Below the pieces are notes generated by a model. It did not search any database. It was not told where the DNA came from and saw nothing but the letters and a program-made list of their open reading frames with translations. The translations under genes and the position numbers were made by a program. This document shows positions 47,099-55,899 of a DNA stretch of 64,000 nucleotides, piece by piece (position 1 is the first letter of the stretch; the number at the start of each line of letters is the position of its first letter). The stretch is from Peteryoungia algae (lineage in GTDB: Bacteria > Pseudomonadota > Alphaproteobacteria > Rhizobiales > Rhizobiaceae), in contig NZ_CP128477.1 in assembly GCF_030369675.1 (NCBI RefSeq), forward strand, positions 2,294,001 through 2,358,000. Direction: 5' to 3'.

Positions 47099-48474
47099 GC
47101 ATTGATCTCGTCATTCGCGGGCGGATCGTCACGCCCCAGATGACTATTCCCAATGGCTGGGTCGCTATCTCAGGCTCGCTCATCCACGCAGTCGGAGAAG
47201 GGGATGCCCCGGCCGCAGCCACCGTTCGCGATGCTGGAGACGCTTTCGTATTGCCGGGCATCATCGATGGACAAACGCATGCGGGTAGCTATCTCGGCCT
47301 CCCGGGGATCGAGCCGACGACCCGATCCGCCATTGCCGGCGGGGTCACGACGATCGTCGACATGCCCTATGACAACCCGACCCCGCTGAGCGCCCGGGAG
47401 CACCTGGACGCCAAGGTCGAAGCCGTCGAACGCTTCGCCCATTGCGATGTCGCGCTCTACGGGACTGTCATGCCAGGGCAATCCGTCGACGAGATGCGAG
47501 CGCTTGCCGCTGGTGGCGTCGTCGCCTTCAAGATCTCCGCTTTCGAAAGCAGTCCGACCCGTTTTCCGAGGATCGATGCGGCACTCGCCCTCGACCTGCT
47601 GGAAGCGCTTTCGGCAACCGATCTGCCGCTTGGATTGCACAACGAAGATCAGGAAATCGTACGCTCACGGGTTTCGCGCGCAAGAGCTGAGGGGCGAAAC
47701 GGCATTACCGCTCACTCGCCGAGCCGGCCCGAAGTCGCAGAACTGGCATCAACCGTGCATTTCCTCGAACTCGCTGCCAATGCCGGTGGGCACGCACATA
47801 TCGTGCACATCAGCACGCCGCGCGGCTTCAAGCTGGTCGACAATTATGTGCAAGAGGGTGTCAGGGCGACCGGCGAGCTCTGCGTCCACTATCTCTGGTT
47901 CGATCCCGAACGCGACGGTGAAGAGCTCGGCGCGCGGATGAAGGTAAACCCACCCATTCGGCCCGGTCAGATCGATCGGCTCTGGCGGGAACTGATCGAA
48001 GGCCGGATCGCCTTCGTCAGCTCAGATCATTCCAGTTGGCCGATCGACAACAAGTTCACCGATAGCATCTTCGATGCCGGTGCCGGCGTGCCCGGAATGG
48101 AGACGCTGTTGCCTGCCTTCTTCACCGTCGCAAAGGAGCGCGGCGTTGATGCAGCTCATTACTGCGCTGAATATCTCGCCGAACGTCCTGCGCGCTTCTT
48201 CGGCCTTTATCCGCGCAAGGGTGCCCTCGTCCCCGGTGCCGATGCTGACATCACGATCCTCGCCGAGGGGGACGATGTCTGGGACGCCAGTCGCGCCCAG
48301 GATGGCCTCAACTGGAGCCCTTACGACGGACGGCGCTTCGCCGCCCGGGTGGCCGCAACCTATCACGCCGGCAGGCTCGCCTATGACGGCCGTGCAGTCC
48401 TCAATACGCCCGGCAGCGGACGCTATCTGCGCCGCGGCGAAAGCAAATGGTTTCCGCAGGATCTCACAACATGA
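47095..48474 (+). CDS. Cyclic amidohydrolase (dihydropyrimidinase/allantoinase-like) with altered metal motif
   Basis: This 459-residue TIM-barrel amidohydrolase resembles the hydantoinase/allantoinase family. The lysine expected to be carboxylated is Lys146 in VVAFKISAF, and the later metal-site motifs GLHNEDQE, HIVHIST and SSDHSSWP are intact. The first metal motif, normally D-x-H-x-H, reads DGQTH, so the first histidine is replaced by Gln60 and only His62 remains. The GTG start at 47095 overlaps the racemase stop. It probably opens a cyclic amide or ureide ring; the substitution may change metal content or substrate. Confidence 0.88.
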   Translation: MSIDLVIRGRIVTPQMTIPNGWVAISGSLIHAVGEGDAPAAATVRDAGDAFVLPGIIDGQTHAGSYLGLPGIEPTTRSAIAGGVTTIVDMPYDNPTPLSAREHLDAKVEAVERFAHCDVALYGTVMPGQSVDEMRALAAGGVVAFKISAFESSPTRFPRIDAALALDLLEALSATDLPLGLHNEDQEIVRSRVSRARAEGRNGITAHSPSRPEVAELASTVHFLELAANAGGHAHIVHISTPRGFKLVDNYVQEGVRATGELCVHYLWFDPERDGEELGARMKVNPPIRPGQIDRLWRELIEGRIAFVSSDHSSWPIDNKFTDSIFDAGAGVPGMETLLPAFFTVAKERGVDAAHYCAEYLAERPARFFGLYPRKGALVPGADADITILAEGDDVWDASRAQDGLNWSPYDGRRFAARVAATYHAGRLAYDGRAVLNTPGSGRYLRRGESKWFPQDLTT

Positions 48475-48866
48475 CACAGCCCCCCGCCCGGCCCGATGAC
48501 GGTATAGTCGAGAAGGCTATCACCTTCCTCTATTACGTCGATCTTCCCCGTGCATTCGGCTTCTACACAGAAGTTATGGGATTTCCGCTCGAGATCGATC
48601 AGGGGTGGTCGAAGATCCTGAAGATTGCCGAGCATGCCTATGTCGGCCTCGTGGACGAGACCCGAGGAATGCATCGCGCCAATCCTATCAAGCCCGTGCA
48701 GCTTTGCATCCGCGTTCCAGATGTCGATGCCTGGCATCGCTTTCTCTCGAGCCAAAACGCGACCGGGCTGACCGAACCAAAGGACAGCGTCTCCTTGGGA
48801 ATTCGAGCCTTCGTGCTGGAAGACCCGGAAGGCTACCAGATCGAGGTGCAATCCGTACTTCGGTGA
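48471..48866 (+). CDS. VOC-superfamily protein (glyoxalase/bleomycin resistance type)
   Basis: This 131-residue protein has the paired beta-alpha-beta-beta-beta pattern of the VOC fold, starting with ITFLYYVDLPRAFGFYTEVM and ending FVLEDPEGYQIEVQ, where the glutamate is a usual metal ligand. Such proteins include isomerases, epimerases, dioxygenases and binding proteins. The start at 48471 is chosen because its ATGA overlaps the amidohydrolase stop. In this operon a small isomerase or epimerase role on the ring-opened product is plausible but unproven. Confidence 0.85.
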   Translation: MTQPPARPDDGIVEKAITFLYYVDLPRAFGFYTEVMGFPLEIDQGWSKILKIAEHAYVGLVDETRGMHRANPIKPVQLCIRVPDVDAWHRFLSSQNATGLTEPKDSVSLGIRAFVLEDPEGYQIEVQSVLR

Positions 48867-48912
48867 AAACGCGCATGCAAACGTGTCGGCATACCAAAAA
48901 GGGGAACTAAAA

Positions 48913-50481
48913 ATGCTGAATCTTCGCATGAAATCCGGACGCATCGTGGCACTTGCCGCTTTCGTCCTCCTGAGCTCGACGGCCTTGGGCGGCCTGGTCC
49001 AAGCCAAGGAACTGACCGTCGGCCTGACGTCGGACGCCGTCAATCTCGACCCCCAGGCAGGCGAGGAGTTGTCCAGCAACATCCTCTTCTACCACATCTA
49101 CGATCCACTGGTCCGCCGCAATGCCGACCTGTCCTTCGGACCCGGCCTTGCAGAAAGCTGGGAGCTCAAGGATGACACGACCTGGATGTTCAAGCTACGC
49201 CAGGGCGTCAAGTTCCACAATGGCGAGGACTTCAAGGCGTCCGATGTTGTCTTCACCCTGGACCGGCTGAAGAAGTCGCTGATGGCCAATCTTGGCGCCA
49301 ACATCGCCTCCTTCACAGCGGTCGATGATTACACTGTCGAGATCAAGACTCCCAAGCCCTACGCAGTCCTGCCGAACGATCTGGCAGCCGTCCTGATCCT
49401 CAGCGAGAAGTATGCGAAGGAAGTGGGCGACGAGCAGGTGGATTTGAAGCCTGTTGGCACCGGCCCCTACAAGCTGGTCGAATGGATCAAGGAAGATCAT
49501 ATCACGCTCGCCGCCAATGCTGACTATTTCGCCGGCGCGCCTGAGATCGACGAGGTCACGTTCCGCCCGATCACCAATGGCGCCACCCGTACGGCAGCCC
49601 TGCTGACCGGCGAAGTCGACGTCATCCAGGATCTCAACGTCCGCGACGTCGACCGCGTCAAGGCAGATGACCGCTACAAGGTCATGTCGAAGCCAAGCCT
49701 GCTAAACGTCGTGGTGTCGATCGACCATCGTGAGAAGAGCCCTACCATCGCGCTCGACAAGAACCCGATGATGGATCGTCGCGTCCGTGAAGCCATGGTT
49801 CGCGCGATCGACGTCAATGCGATCAGCAAGATCATCATGAATGGCCTGTCGACGCCGTCGGAGCAATATGTCCCTGCTTCCCATACGGGCTATGTCGACG
49901 GTGCAAGCTTCCGCGACATGTATCCCATGGATCTTGAGAAGGCGGCAGCGCTCATGGCCGAGGCCGGCTATGCCGATGGCTTCACGGTGACCCTCGACAC
50001 CACCAACAATCGCTATGTCAATGACCAGCAGATCGCGCAGGCACTTGCTTCGATGCTCGGCAAGATCAAGATCGATCTCAAGCTCAACCTGATGCCGAAG
50101 TCCAACTTCTTTGGCTACATCCGGGTACCCAGCGAGCAGTCGAGCATGATCATGAGCGGCTGGGACGTTCCGTCTGGTGACGGCGGTTCGATGTACAGCG
50201 TGATGTTCTACTCGCGCGACAAGAAGGAAGGCTATGGTCAGGTCAACCGCGGATCTTATTCCAATCCGAAAGTGGACGAACTGATCGACAAGGCTGATGC
50301 AACCTCCAAGCTCGAAGAGCGCGACGGTTACCTGCAGGAAGTCACCAAGATCCTGATGGAAGACATCCCGATGATCCCGATCCACTACGAGCAGGATCTT
50401 TATGCGGCAAAGACCAATGTCGAGATGACACCGCGTGCGGACAAGTTCCTCTGGGCCTACGAGATCGACATCAAGGAATAA
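48913..50481 (+). CDS. Dpp/Opp-type ABC importer substrate-binding protein
   Basis: This is a 522-residue family 5 extracellular binding protein. The N-terminal signal peptide (about residues 1-34, a positively charged start then IVALAAFVLLSSTALGGLV) ends near VQA-KEL. The mature part contains the conserved DPAVSFDPQ-like opening (SDAVNLDPQAGEE) and the FKLRQGVKFHNGEDF segment. The start at 48913 has AGGGGAAC upstream. The ligand of the cluster is unknown; family members bind peptides, opines, glutathione or other small molecules. Confidence 0.93.
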   Translation: MLNLRMKSGRIVALAAFVLLSSTALGGLVQAKELTVGLTSDAVNLDPQAGEELSSNILFYHIYDPLVRRNADLSFGPGLAESWELKDDTTWMFKLRQGVKFHNGEDFKASDVVFTLDRLKKSLMANLGANIASFTAVDDYTVEIKTPKPYAVLPNDLAAVLILSEKYAKEVGDEQVDLKPVGTGPYKLVEWIKEDHITLAANADYFAGAPEIDEVTFRPITNGATRTAALLTGEVDVIQDLNVRDVDRVKADDRYKVMSKPSLLNVVVSIDHREKSPTIALDKNPMMDRRVREAMVRAIDVNAISKIIMNGLSTPSEQYVPASHTGYVDGASFRDMYPMDLEKAAALMAEAGYADGFTVTLDTTNNRYVNDQQIAQALASMLGKIKIDLKLNLMPKSNFFGYIRVPSEQSSMIMSGWDVPSGDGGSMYSVMFYSRDKKEGYGQVNRGSYSNPKVDELIDKADATSKLEERDGYLQEVTKILMEDIPMIPIHYEQDLYAAKTNVEMTPRADKFLWAYEIDIKE

Positions 50482-50500
50482 CCCCAACCCGAACGAGCGC

Positions 50501-50531
50501 GGGGCTGTCGACCTTGAAAGGGGACAGTCCC
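50501..50531 (+). other. Intergenic hairpin between binding protein and permease genes
   Basis: GGGGCTGTC (50501) pairs with GACAGTCCC (50523), a nine-base stem with one G-U pair and a 13-base loop. It lies just after the binding-protein stop codon. Such hairpins protect upstream messages or reduce read-through, which allows more binding protein than permease to be made. Confidence 0.5.
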
Positions 50532-50564
50532 GAATTTCTCACTTCTTCATGACGGGACACTGCC

Positions 50565-51530
50565 TTGCTGGGTTACACGATCAAGCGGCTCCTGCAGATG
50601 GTGCTGGTACTCTTTTGCGTATCGGTCATCGTCTTCCTGATGATGAGCTTTACCGGCGATCCCGTCTTCATGGTGATCCCGATTGATTCCACCACCGCCG
50701 AGATCGAACAGGCCCGCCGTCTCCTGGGTCTCGATCGATCCCTGGTGAGCCAGTATTTCATCTTCCTTGGCAACATGTTGCAGGGCGATTTCGGGCGTTC
50801 CTATGTGTTCCGACAGCCGGCCATGGACCTCATCCTGGAGCGTCTACCGGCAACGATCGAAATGGTGCTGGTAGCAATCATGCTGGCGACCGTGATTGCC
50901 GTCCCGCTCGGCGTCTATGCCGGGGCCAATCCAAACAAGCCGGTTTCTCGCGGCATCATGGCGGGCTCGCTGCTCGGCATTTCCCTCCCAGGCTTCTGGG
51001 TGGGCATGATGCTGATTTTCTTCTTATCTGTCCGCTATCAGCTTCTGCCCTCCTCCGGACGCGGCGATACGGTGGAAATCTTGGGCCTGCGCATATCCAT
51101 CTTCACGGCGGACGGCTGGTCCCACATCATCCTGCCATCCGTGACACTGGCGCTGGCCACCCTTGCCATCATGCTGCGCATGACCCGTGCGGGCATGATG
51201 GAGGTGATGCGTCAGGACTATATGCGGTTTGCCCGTGCAAAGGGCGCGTCCCGCCAGAACATCCTGTTCAGGCATGGCCTGAAGAACGCTCTCATTCCGG
51301 TCGTCACGATCTTCGGCCTGCAGCTCGGGGACCTCATCGCTTTTGCAACGATCACCGAAACCATCTTCGCATGGCCTGGGACCGGCAAGCTGCTGATCGA
51401 TTCCATCTACCGCGGGGATCGCCCGGTCATCGTCGTCTACCTGATGCTGACCGCGTTCATCTTCGTTGCCATCAATTTCATTGTCGACATCGTTTACACG
51501 CTGATCGACCCGCGCATTACCGTGAAGTGA
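50565..51530 (+). CDS. Dpp/Opp-type ABC importer permease, DppB-like
   Basis: This 321-residue permease has six membrane helices and the binding-protein-dependent transport signature MRQDYMRFARAKGASRQNIL (the EAA loop). The start is a TTG at 50565, giving the standard M-L-G-Y-T-I-K-R-L-L N-terminus; an ATG start is not available at that position. It follows the binding-protein gene after 83 bases and precedes the second permease by seven. Confidence 0.93.
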   Translation: MLGYTIKRLLQMVLVLFCVSVIVFLMMSFTGDPVFMVIPIDSTTAEIEQARRLLGLDRSLVSQYFIFLGNMLQGDFGRSYVFRQPAMDLILERLPATIEMVLVAIMLATVIAVPLGVYAGANPNKPVSRGIMAGSLLGISLPGFWVGMMLIFFLSVRYQLLPSSGRGDTVEILGLRISIFTADGWSHIILPSVTLALATLAIMLRMTRAGMMEVMRQDYMRFARAKGASRQNILFRHGLKNALIPVVTIFGLQLGDLIAFATITETIFAWPGTGKLLIDSIYRGDRPVIVVYLMLTAFIFVAINFIVDIVYTLIDPRITVK

Positions 51531-51537
51531 GGATGGC

Positions 51538-52410
51538 ATGACCGGGTTCTTCTCTTCGGAATTCTTCTTTCACTACCGCCGAAACCTGCCGGCGGTCTTC
51601 GGAAGCGTACTGCTCGTCTTCTTCGCCCTGCTTGCGACCTTCGGGCCACTTCTCGTCGCCCAGGACCCCTATGACGTTTCGCAGTTGGAACTGATGGACA
51701 GCTTCAAGCCGCCGGTATGGCTCGAGGGCGGGGATGTCAGATACTTGCTCGGGACAGATGGTCAGGGCCGCGACGTCCTTGCATCCATTGTCTACGGTGC
51801 GCGAATTTCCGCCTTCATCGGCCTCGCCGCCATGATCTTCTCCTGTGGGATCGGGACCGCACTCGGGCTGATTTCCGGTTACTACGGGGGGATCGTCGAT
51901 AGCATCATCATGCGCATCGCAGACATCCAGCTGTCGTTTCCCTCGATGCTGATTGCGCTTTTCCTGATGTCGGCATTCGGAACCGGCATCGGCATGGTTC
52001 TCATCGCCCTCACCGCCGTCGGCTGGGTGGTTTACGCCCGCACCGTTCGCGGATCGACCTTGAGCGAAATCCAGAAGGAATACATTCAGGCGGCAAAGGT
52101 GGCGGGGCTTGGAAACGGCGAGATCATCCTGCGCCACGTGCTGCCAAACGTGATGACGCCGCTCATCGTGGTTGCCACGATCCAGGTCGGCACCTTCATC
52201 CTGATCGAGGCATCCTTAAGCTTTCTCGGTGTCGGCGTCCCCATCACCGAGCCTTCGCTCGGCCTGCTCGTAAAGGAGGGCTTCGATGTCCTGTTCTCGG
52301 GCATCTGGTGGACCTCTGCCTTCCCCGGTCTGTTCATCATGTTCCTCGTCTTCGGCATCAACCTGTTCGGCGACTTCCTGCGGGACGAACTCAATCCGCG
52401 GCTGAGATGA
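51538..52410 (+). CDS. Dpp/Opp-type ABC importer permease, DppC-like
   Basis: This 290-residue permease has an N-terminal cytoplasmic segment and six helices. The characteristic LLGTDGQGRDVLASIVYGAR motif lies after the first helix and the EAA loop is QAAKVAGLGNGEIILRHVLP. It forms the membrane channel with the DppB-like partner. The ATPase gene follows after 17 bases. Confidence 0.93.
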   Translation: MTGFFSSEFFFHYRRNLPAVFGSVLLVFFALLATFGPLLVAQDPYDVSQLELMDSFKPPVWLEGGDVRYLLGTDGQGRDVLASIVYGARISAFIGLAAMIFSCGIGTALGLISGYYGGIVDSIIMRIADIQLSFPSMLIALFLMSAFGTGIGMVLIALTAVGWVVYARTVRGSTLSEIQKEYIQAAKVAGLGNGEIILRHVLPNVMTPLIVVATIQVGTFILIEASLSFLGVGVPITEPSLGLLVKEGFDVLFSGIWWTSAFPGLFIMFLVFGINLFGDFLRDELNPRLR

Positions 52411-52427
52411 CGAAGGAGACAGCGACC

Positions 52428-53408
52428 ATGGGCGAAGCACTTCTCGAAGTCCGGGATCTCAAGACACATTTCCATACCTTCGGTGGCGTGGTGAAAGCCG
52501 TCGATGGCGTGAGCTTCGACGTTCGCCCGGGAGAGGTCGTCGGCCTCGTCGGCGAGTCCGGTGGCGGGAAATCGGTAATCGGCTTTTCCATTCTCGGCCT
52601 GATCGATCCACCCGGACGGATTGAGGCCGGCCGTATTCTCTTTGCTGGCGAAGATCTGACCCGCAAGAGCGAAGACCAGATGCGCGCAGTGCGCGGCGGC
52701 GAAATCGCCATGGTGTTCCAGGACCCCATGACGTCTCTCAATCCGGTCTACACGGTCGGACGCCAGATGGACGAAATGCTGCGCCTGCATACCGACCTCG
52801 ATCAGAAGGCGCGGCGTGCACGCTGCATCGAGATGCTCGAGGACGTCGGCATCTCGGAGGCCGCCAGCCGGCTCGACGCCTATCCGCACCAGTTCTCTGG
52901 TGGCATGCGCCAGCGCGTCGTGATTGCCATCGCCCTCCTGGCCGGTTCCCGCCTGATCATCGCGGACGAACCGACCACGGCCCTCGACGTCACCGTCCAG
53001 GCCCAGATCTTGAAGCTCATGCGCCGCCAGATCCTTGATCGCGGGGCCGCCATGATCCTTGTGACCCACGATCTCGCAGTTGTCTCCGAGATGGCGGACC
53101 GGGTGGTCGTGCTCTATTGCGGAAAGGTAGTGGAACGGGGCCTGACGACGGAGATCATCCAGTCCCCTGCCCATCCCTATACGCGCGGGCTCTTGGACAG
53201 CATTCCGAAGATCACCGATCGCCGGGCACGTCTGAGCCAGATTCCAGGCACCGTGCCGGACATCCGCACCCTCGGCCAAGGGTGCAGCTTCAGGGATCGG
53301 TGTTTCCGGGCCCAGACCATCTGCACTGAACATACACCGGTCCTGTCTCCGGTTCGCGGATCGCTGGACGCCGCATGCCACTTTCCTCTGGAGGAGACTG
53401 TTCCATGA
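52428..53408 (+). CDS. Dpp/Opp-type ABC importer ATPase, DppD-like
   Basis: This 326-residue ATPase has Walker A GESGGGKSVIGFSILGL, signature FSGGMRQRVVIAIALL and Walker B LIIADEPTTALD. The C-terminal oligopeptide/dipeptide transporter extension carries a cysteine-rich segment (GCSFRDRCFRAQTIC), which binds an iron-sulfur cluster in several relatives. The start at 52428 has AAGGAG 15 bases upstream; an in-frame ATG at 52407 overlaps the upstream gene and is weaker. It works with the DppF-like ATPase encoded next. Confidence 0.92.
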   Translation: MGEALLEVRDLKTHFHTFGGVVKAVDGVSFDVRPGEVVGLVGESGGGKSVIGFSILGLIDPPGRIEAGRILFAGEDLTRKSEDQMRAVRGGEIAMVFQDPMTSLNPVYTVGRQMDEMLRLHTDLDQKARRARCIEMLEDVGISEAASRLDAYPHQFSGGMRQRVVIAIALLAGSRLIIADEPTTALDVTVQAQILKLMRRQILDRGAAMILVTHDLAVVSEMADRVVVLYCGKVVERGLTTEIIQSPAHPYTRGLLDSIPKITDRRARLSQIPGTVPDIRTLGQGCSFRDRCFRAQTICTEHTPVLSPVRGSLDAACHFPLEETVP

Positions 53409-54433
53409 CGCCCCCCGTACTCGAGGTCCGTGGCCTGGTGAAAGCCTTTCCAGTTGGAGGCATTTTTGATCGGCTGCAATTCGGAAAAGGAAAGCTGCTT
53501 GCCCCCCAGAAGCAATTGCGCGCCGTGAACGGAGTCGACTTGTCGATTGCCCCCGGCGAAGTCATGGCCCTGGTGGGCGAATCCGGCTGCGGAAAGTCGA
53601 CCGTGGCCAAAACCATCGCCCGGATCTACGAGCCGACCGCAGGCGAAATCCGGATTGATGGCGAAGACATCTCCCGCATGAAGTTTCGGGAAATGCGTCC
53701 GATCCGCCGCAAGCTGCAGATGATCTTCCAGGATCCATATGCCTCACTCGATCCTCGGCAGCGGGTCAGGGACATCGTGATGGAGCCGAGACGCGCTCAA
53801 GCCGGGGGCAAGATCAGTCGACGCGAACTCCATGATGAGGCGATCGCACTTCTGGCGAAGGTTGGCCTCAATGCCGAACAGGCGGGACGCTACCCGCATC
53901 AGTTTTCGGGAGGTCAGCGGCAGCGGATCGGCATCGCCCGCGCATTGTCGGTCCGGCCAAAGATCATCATTGCCGACGAGCCGGTATCGGCGCTCGACGT
54001 CTCGATCCAGGCGCAGATCCTCAACCTGATGATGGACCTGCGCGACGAGTTCGGCCTCTCCTATCTCTTCGTCTCGCACGACCTCTCGGTGGTTCACCAC
54101 ATCGCCGACCGGATCGGCGTCATGTATCTCGGCTTCATGGTGGAGACGGCCAGCCGCGACCAGTTGTTCAGCCAGCCGAAACATCCCTACACGCAGGTTC
54201 TGCTCTCGGCCGCGCCGACCATCGACAAGTCGCTGGCTAAGCCGAAGATCGAGATCGTCGGCGAAGTGCCAAGCGCACTGCGCCTGCCCTCCGGCTGCTG
54301 CTTCAGAACGCGCTGCCCCATGGCATTCGATCGATGCGCGGTCGACCGTCCGGTGTTGACGCCCCAGCCGGATGGCAGCGCCGTCGCATGCCATCTCCAT
54401 GATCGGAATGATGCCGAAAGGAAAAGCCAGTGA
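53405..54433 (+). CDS. Dpp/Opp-type ABC importer ATPase, DppF-like
   Basis: This 342-residue ATPase has Walker A GESGCGKSTVAKTIARI, signature FSGGQRQRIGIARALS and Walker B IIADEPVSALD, plus the C-terminal oligopeptide-transport domain with a CCFRTRCP cysteine motif. Its start overlaps the stop of the DppD-like gene (ATGA). It completes the two-ATPase, two-permease, one-binding-protein importer encoded in this operon. Confidence 0.93.
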   Translation: MTPPVLEVRGLVKAFPVGGIFDRLQFGKGKLLAPQKQLRAVNGVDLSIAPGEVMALVGESGCGKSTVAKTIARIYEPTAGEIRIDGEDISRMKFREMRPIRRKLQMIFQDPYASLDPRQRVRDIVMEPRRAQAGGKISRRELHDEAIALLAKVGLNAEQAGRYPHQFSGGQRQRIGIARALSVRPKIIIADEPVSALDVSIQAQILNLMMDLRDEFGLSYLFVSHDLSVVHHIADRIGVMYLGFMVETASRDQLFSQPKHPYTQVLLSAAPTIDKSLAKPKIEIVGEVPSALRLPSGCCFRTRCPMAFDRCAVDRPVLTPQPDGSAVACHLHDRNDAERKSQ

Positions 54434-55899
54434 GTTCGTCCGCCGTCATTGTTCAACCGCGCCTCGCCGTCGAAGATCCGCATGACTGTACCGATGCGAA
54501 TGACATGCTGGCTGTATTCGACGCCCTGTTCGACGGACTTGTGCGCTATGGCAAGGATGGTGGCTACGTGCCAGCGCTGGCAAGCTCCTGGGATGTCACA
54601 CCGGATGCGCGACACTGGACATTCAGGCTAAGGGAAGACTTGAGCTTTCACGATGGCAGCCCATGCGATGCGGCGGCCGTCTGCCAATCCCTGACACGCA
54701 TGGCCCGTCCCGACAAAGGCTACACGCTGGGGGCGCCCGGTGTCTGGCATCAGTATCTCGGTGACGCAGAAATCGAGGCAATCGATCCTCACACGGTCGC
54801 CATCCGCTTGTCGAAGCCGATCGCCGATCTCCTCGACATCCTGGTTTACGGCTATGTGATCGCTCCCTCCGCACTGGCACGCTACGAGGCAGGAGACACA
54901 TCACAACCGGTCGGCACGGGCCCTTATCGCCTGGTATCCTACGAACCCGGCCATGCCCTGCACCTCCAGCGTTTCGATGGCTGGCATGGGGAGCGACCAG
55001 CCAATGCCGAACTCACCTTCCGCCTGGAACAAAACCGGGAAGCGCGGCTGGACATGCTGATCTCCGGCCAGGCGCAGGTGGCAAACAGCCTTGATTTCGA
55101 AGCATCCAAGGCGCTCGAAGATACGGGCCGGCATACGCGGGTCACATCTCTCGTCCCTGTCGCCATCATCTATCTTTTCAACGCCTTCAAGGGACCGCTG
55201 ACCGACAGCCGCGTTCGCCGCGCTCTCAATCTGGCGATCGACCGCCAGGCCCTGATCGATCGTGTGGTGAGAGGTGCAGCAAAGCCACTGACCGGCTTCG
55301 TCAGCCCCGCACATTTCGGCAGCCTGCCATCGGAGGATCTGCGCCCTGATCGCGATCAGGCACAGAGGCTGCTTACCGAGGCCGGCTTCAGCGACGGCCT
55401 GACCATCGAGGTCGATTGCCCGACACGCCTTCCCGATGAAGCCGAGGCACTGACGGCCGCTCTTGCCGAGCAGCTTTCCGCAATTGGCGTGACGCTGAAC
55501 ATACACCTCCACACGGACCGCGAGGCCTATGCCCATGGCGTGCGCCTGAAACAGGTGCGCGACATGTGCGTCTTCGATTCAAGCCCCTTGAGCACCTTCC
55601 GCATCCTTGCTGAAAAGATCGATCAAAGGGCCAATGGCTCCTGGTGGCTGGGCTTCCACAATGCCGAGGTCGAAGACTTGCTCGATAGGGCACGGGCAAC
55701 TGTTGATCCAATTGAACGTGCGGAGATCTTCAAAAAGGCCTTCCACGCGCTGCAAGTGGATCCTCCATGGCTCTATCTCTACAATCCGCTGAGGGTGACA
55801 GGCCTGTCCGGATCCTGGCCGGACTGGCGCATGCGCCAGGATTGCGTGCTCGACGTGACGCGGCTTCCTGATTTCCAGACCGGGAAGAGAGCACCATGA
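54430..55899 (+). CDS. Second family 5 substrate-binding-like protein, without a signal peptide
   Basis: This 489-residue protein has the fold features of family 5 binding proteins (FRLREDLSFHDGSPCDA, GTGPYRLVSYEPGHAL, ALNLAIDRQALIDRV) but begins at residue 1 with the mature-domain sequence (VIVQPRLAVEDPHDC). No hydrophobic leader is present. The upstream frame is closed by an in-frame TGA seven codons before the GTG start, so a leader cannot have been missed. It is probably cytoplasmic. It may bind the imported compound inside the cell or have become an enzyme or sensor. Its start overlaps the DppF-like stop and its stop overlaps the amidohydrolase start. Confidence 0.85.
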   Translation: MSSSAVIVQPRLAVEDPHDCTDANDMLAVFDALFDGLVRYGKDGGYVPALASSWDVTPDARHWTFRLREDLSFHDGSPCDAAAVCQSLTRMARPDKGYTLGAPGVWHQYLGDAEIEAIDPHTVAIRLSKPIADLLDILVYGYVIAPSALARYEAGDTSQPVGTGPYRLVSYEPGHALHLQRFDGWHGERPANAELTFRLEQNREARLDMLISGQAQVANSLDFEASKALEDTGRHTRVTSLVPVAIIYLFNAFKGPLTDSRVRRALNLAIDRQALIDRVVRGAAKPLTGFVSPAHFGSLPSEDLRPDRDQAQRLLTEAGFSDGLTIEVDCPTRLPDEAEALTAALAEQLSAIGVTLNIHLHTDREAYAHGVRLKQVRDMCVFDSSPLSTFRILAEKIDQRANGSWWLGFHNAEVEDLLDRARATVDPIERAEIFKKAFHALQVDPPWLYLYNPLRVTGLSGSWPDWRMRQDCVLDVTRLPDFQTGKRAP

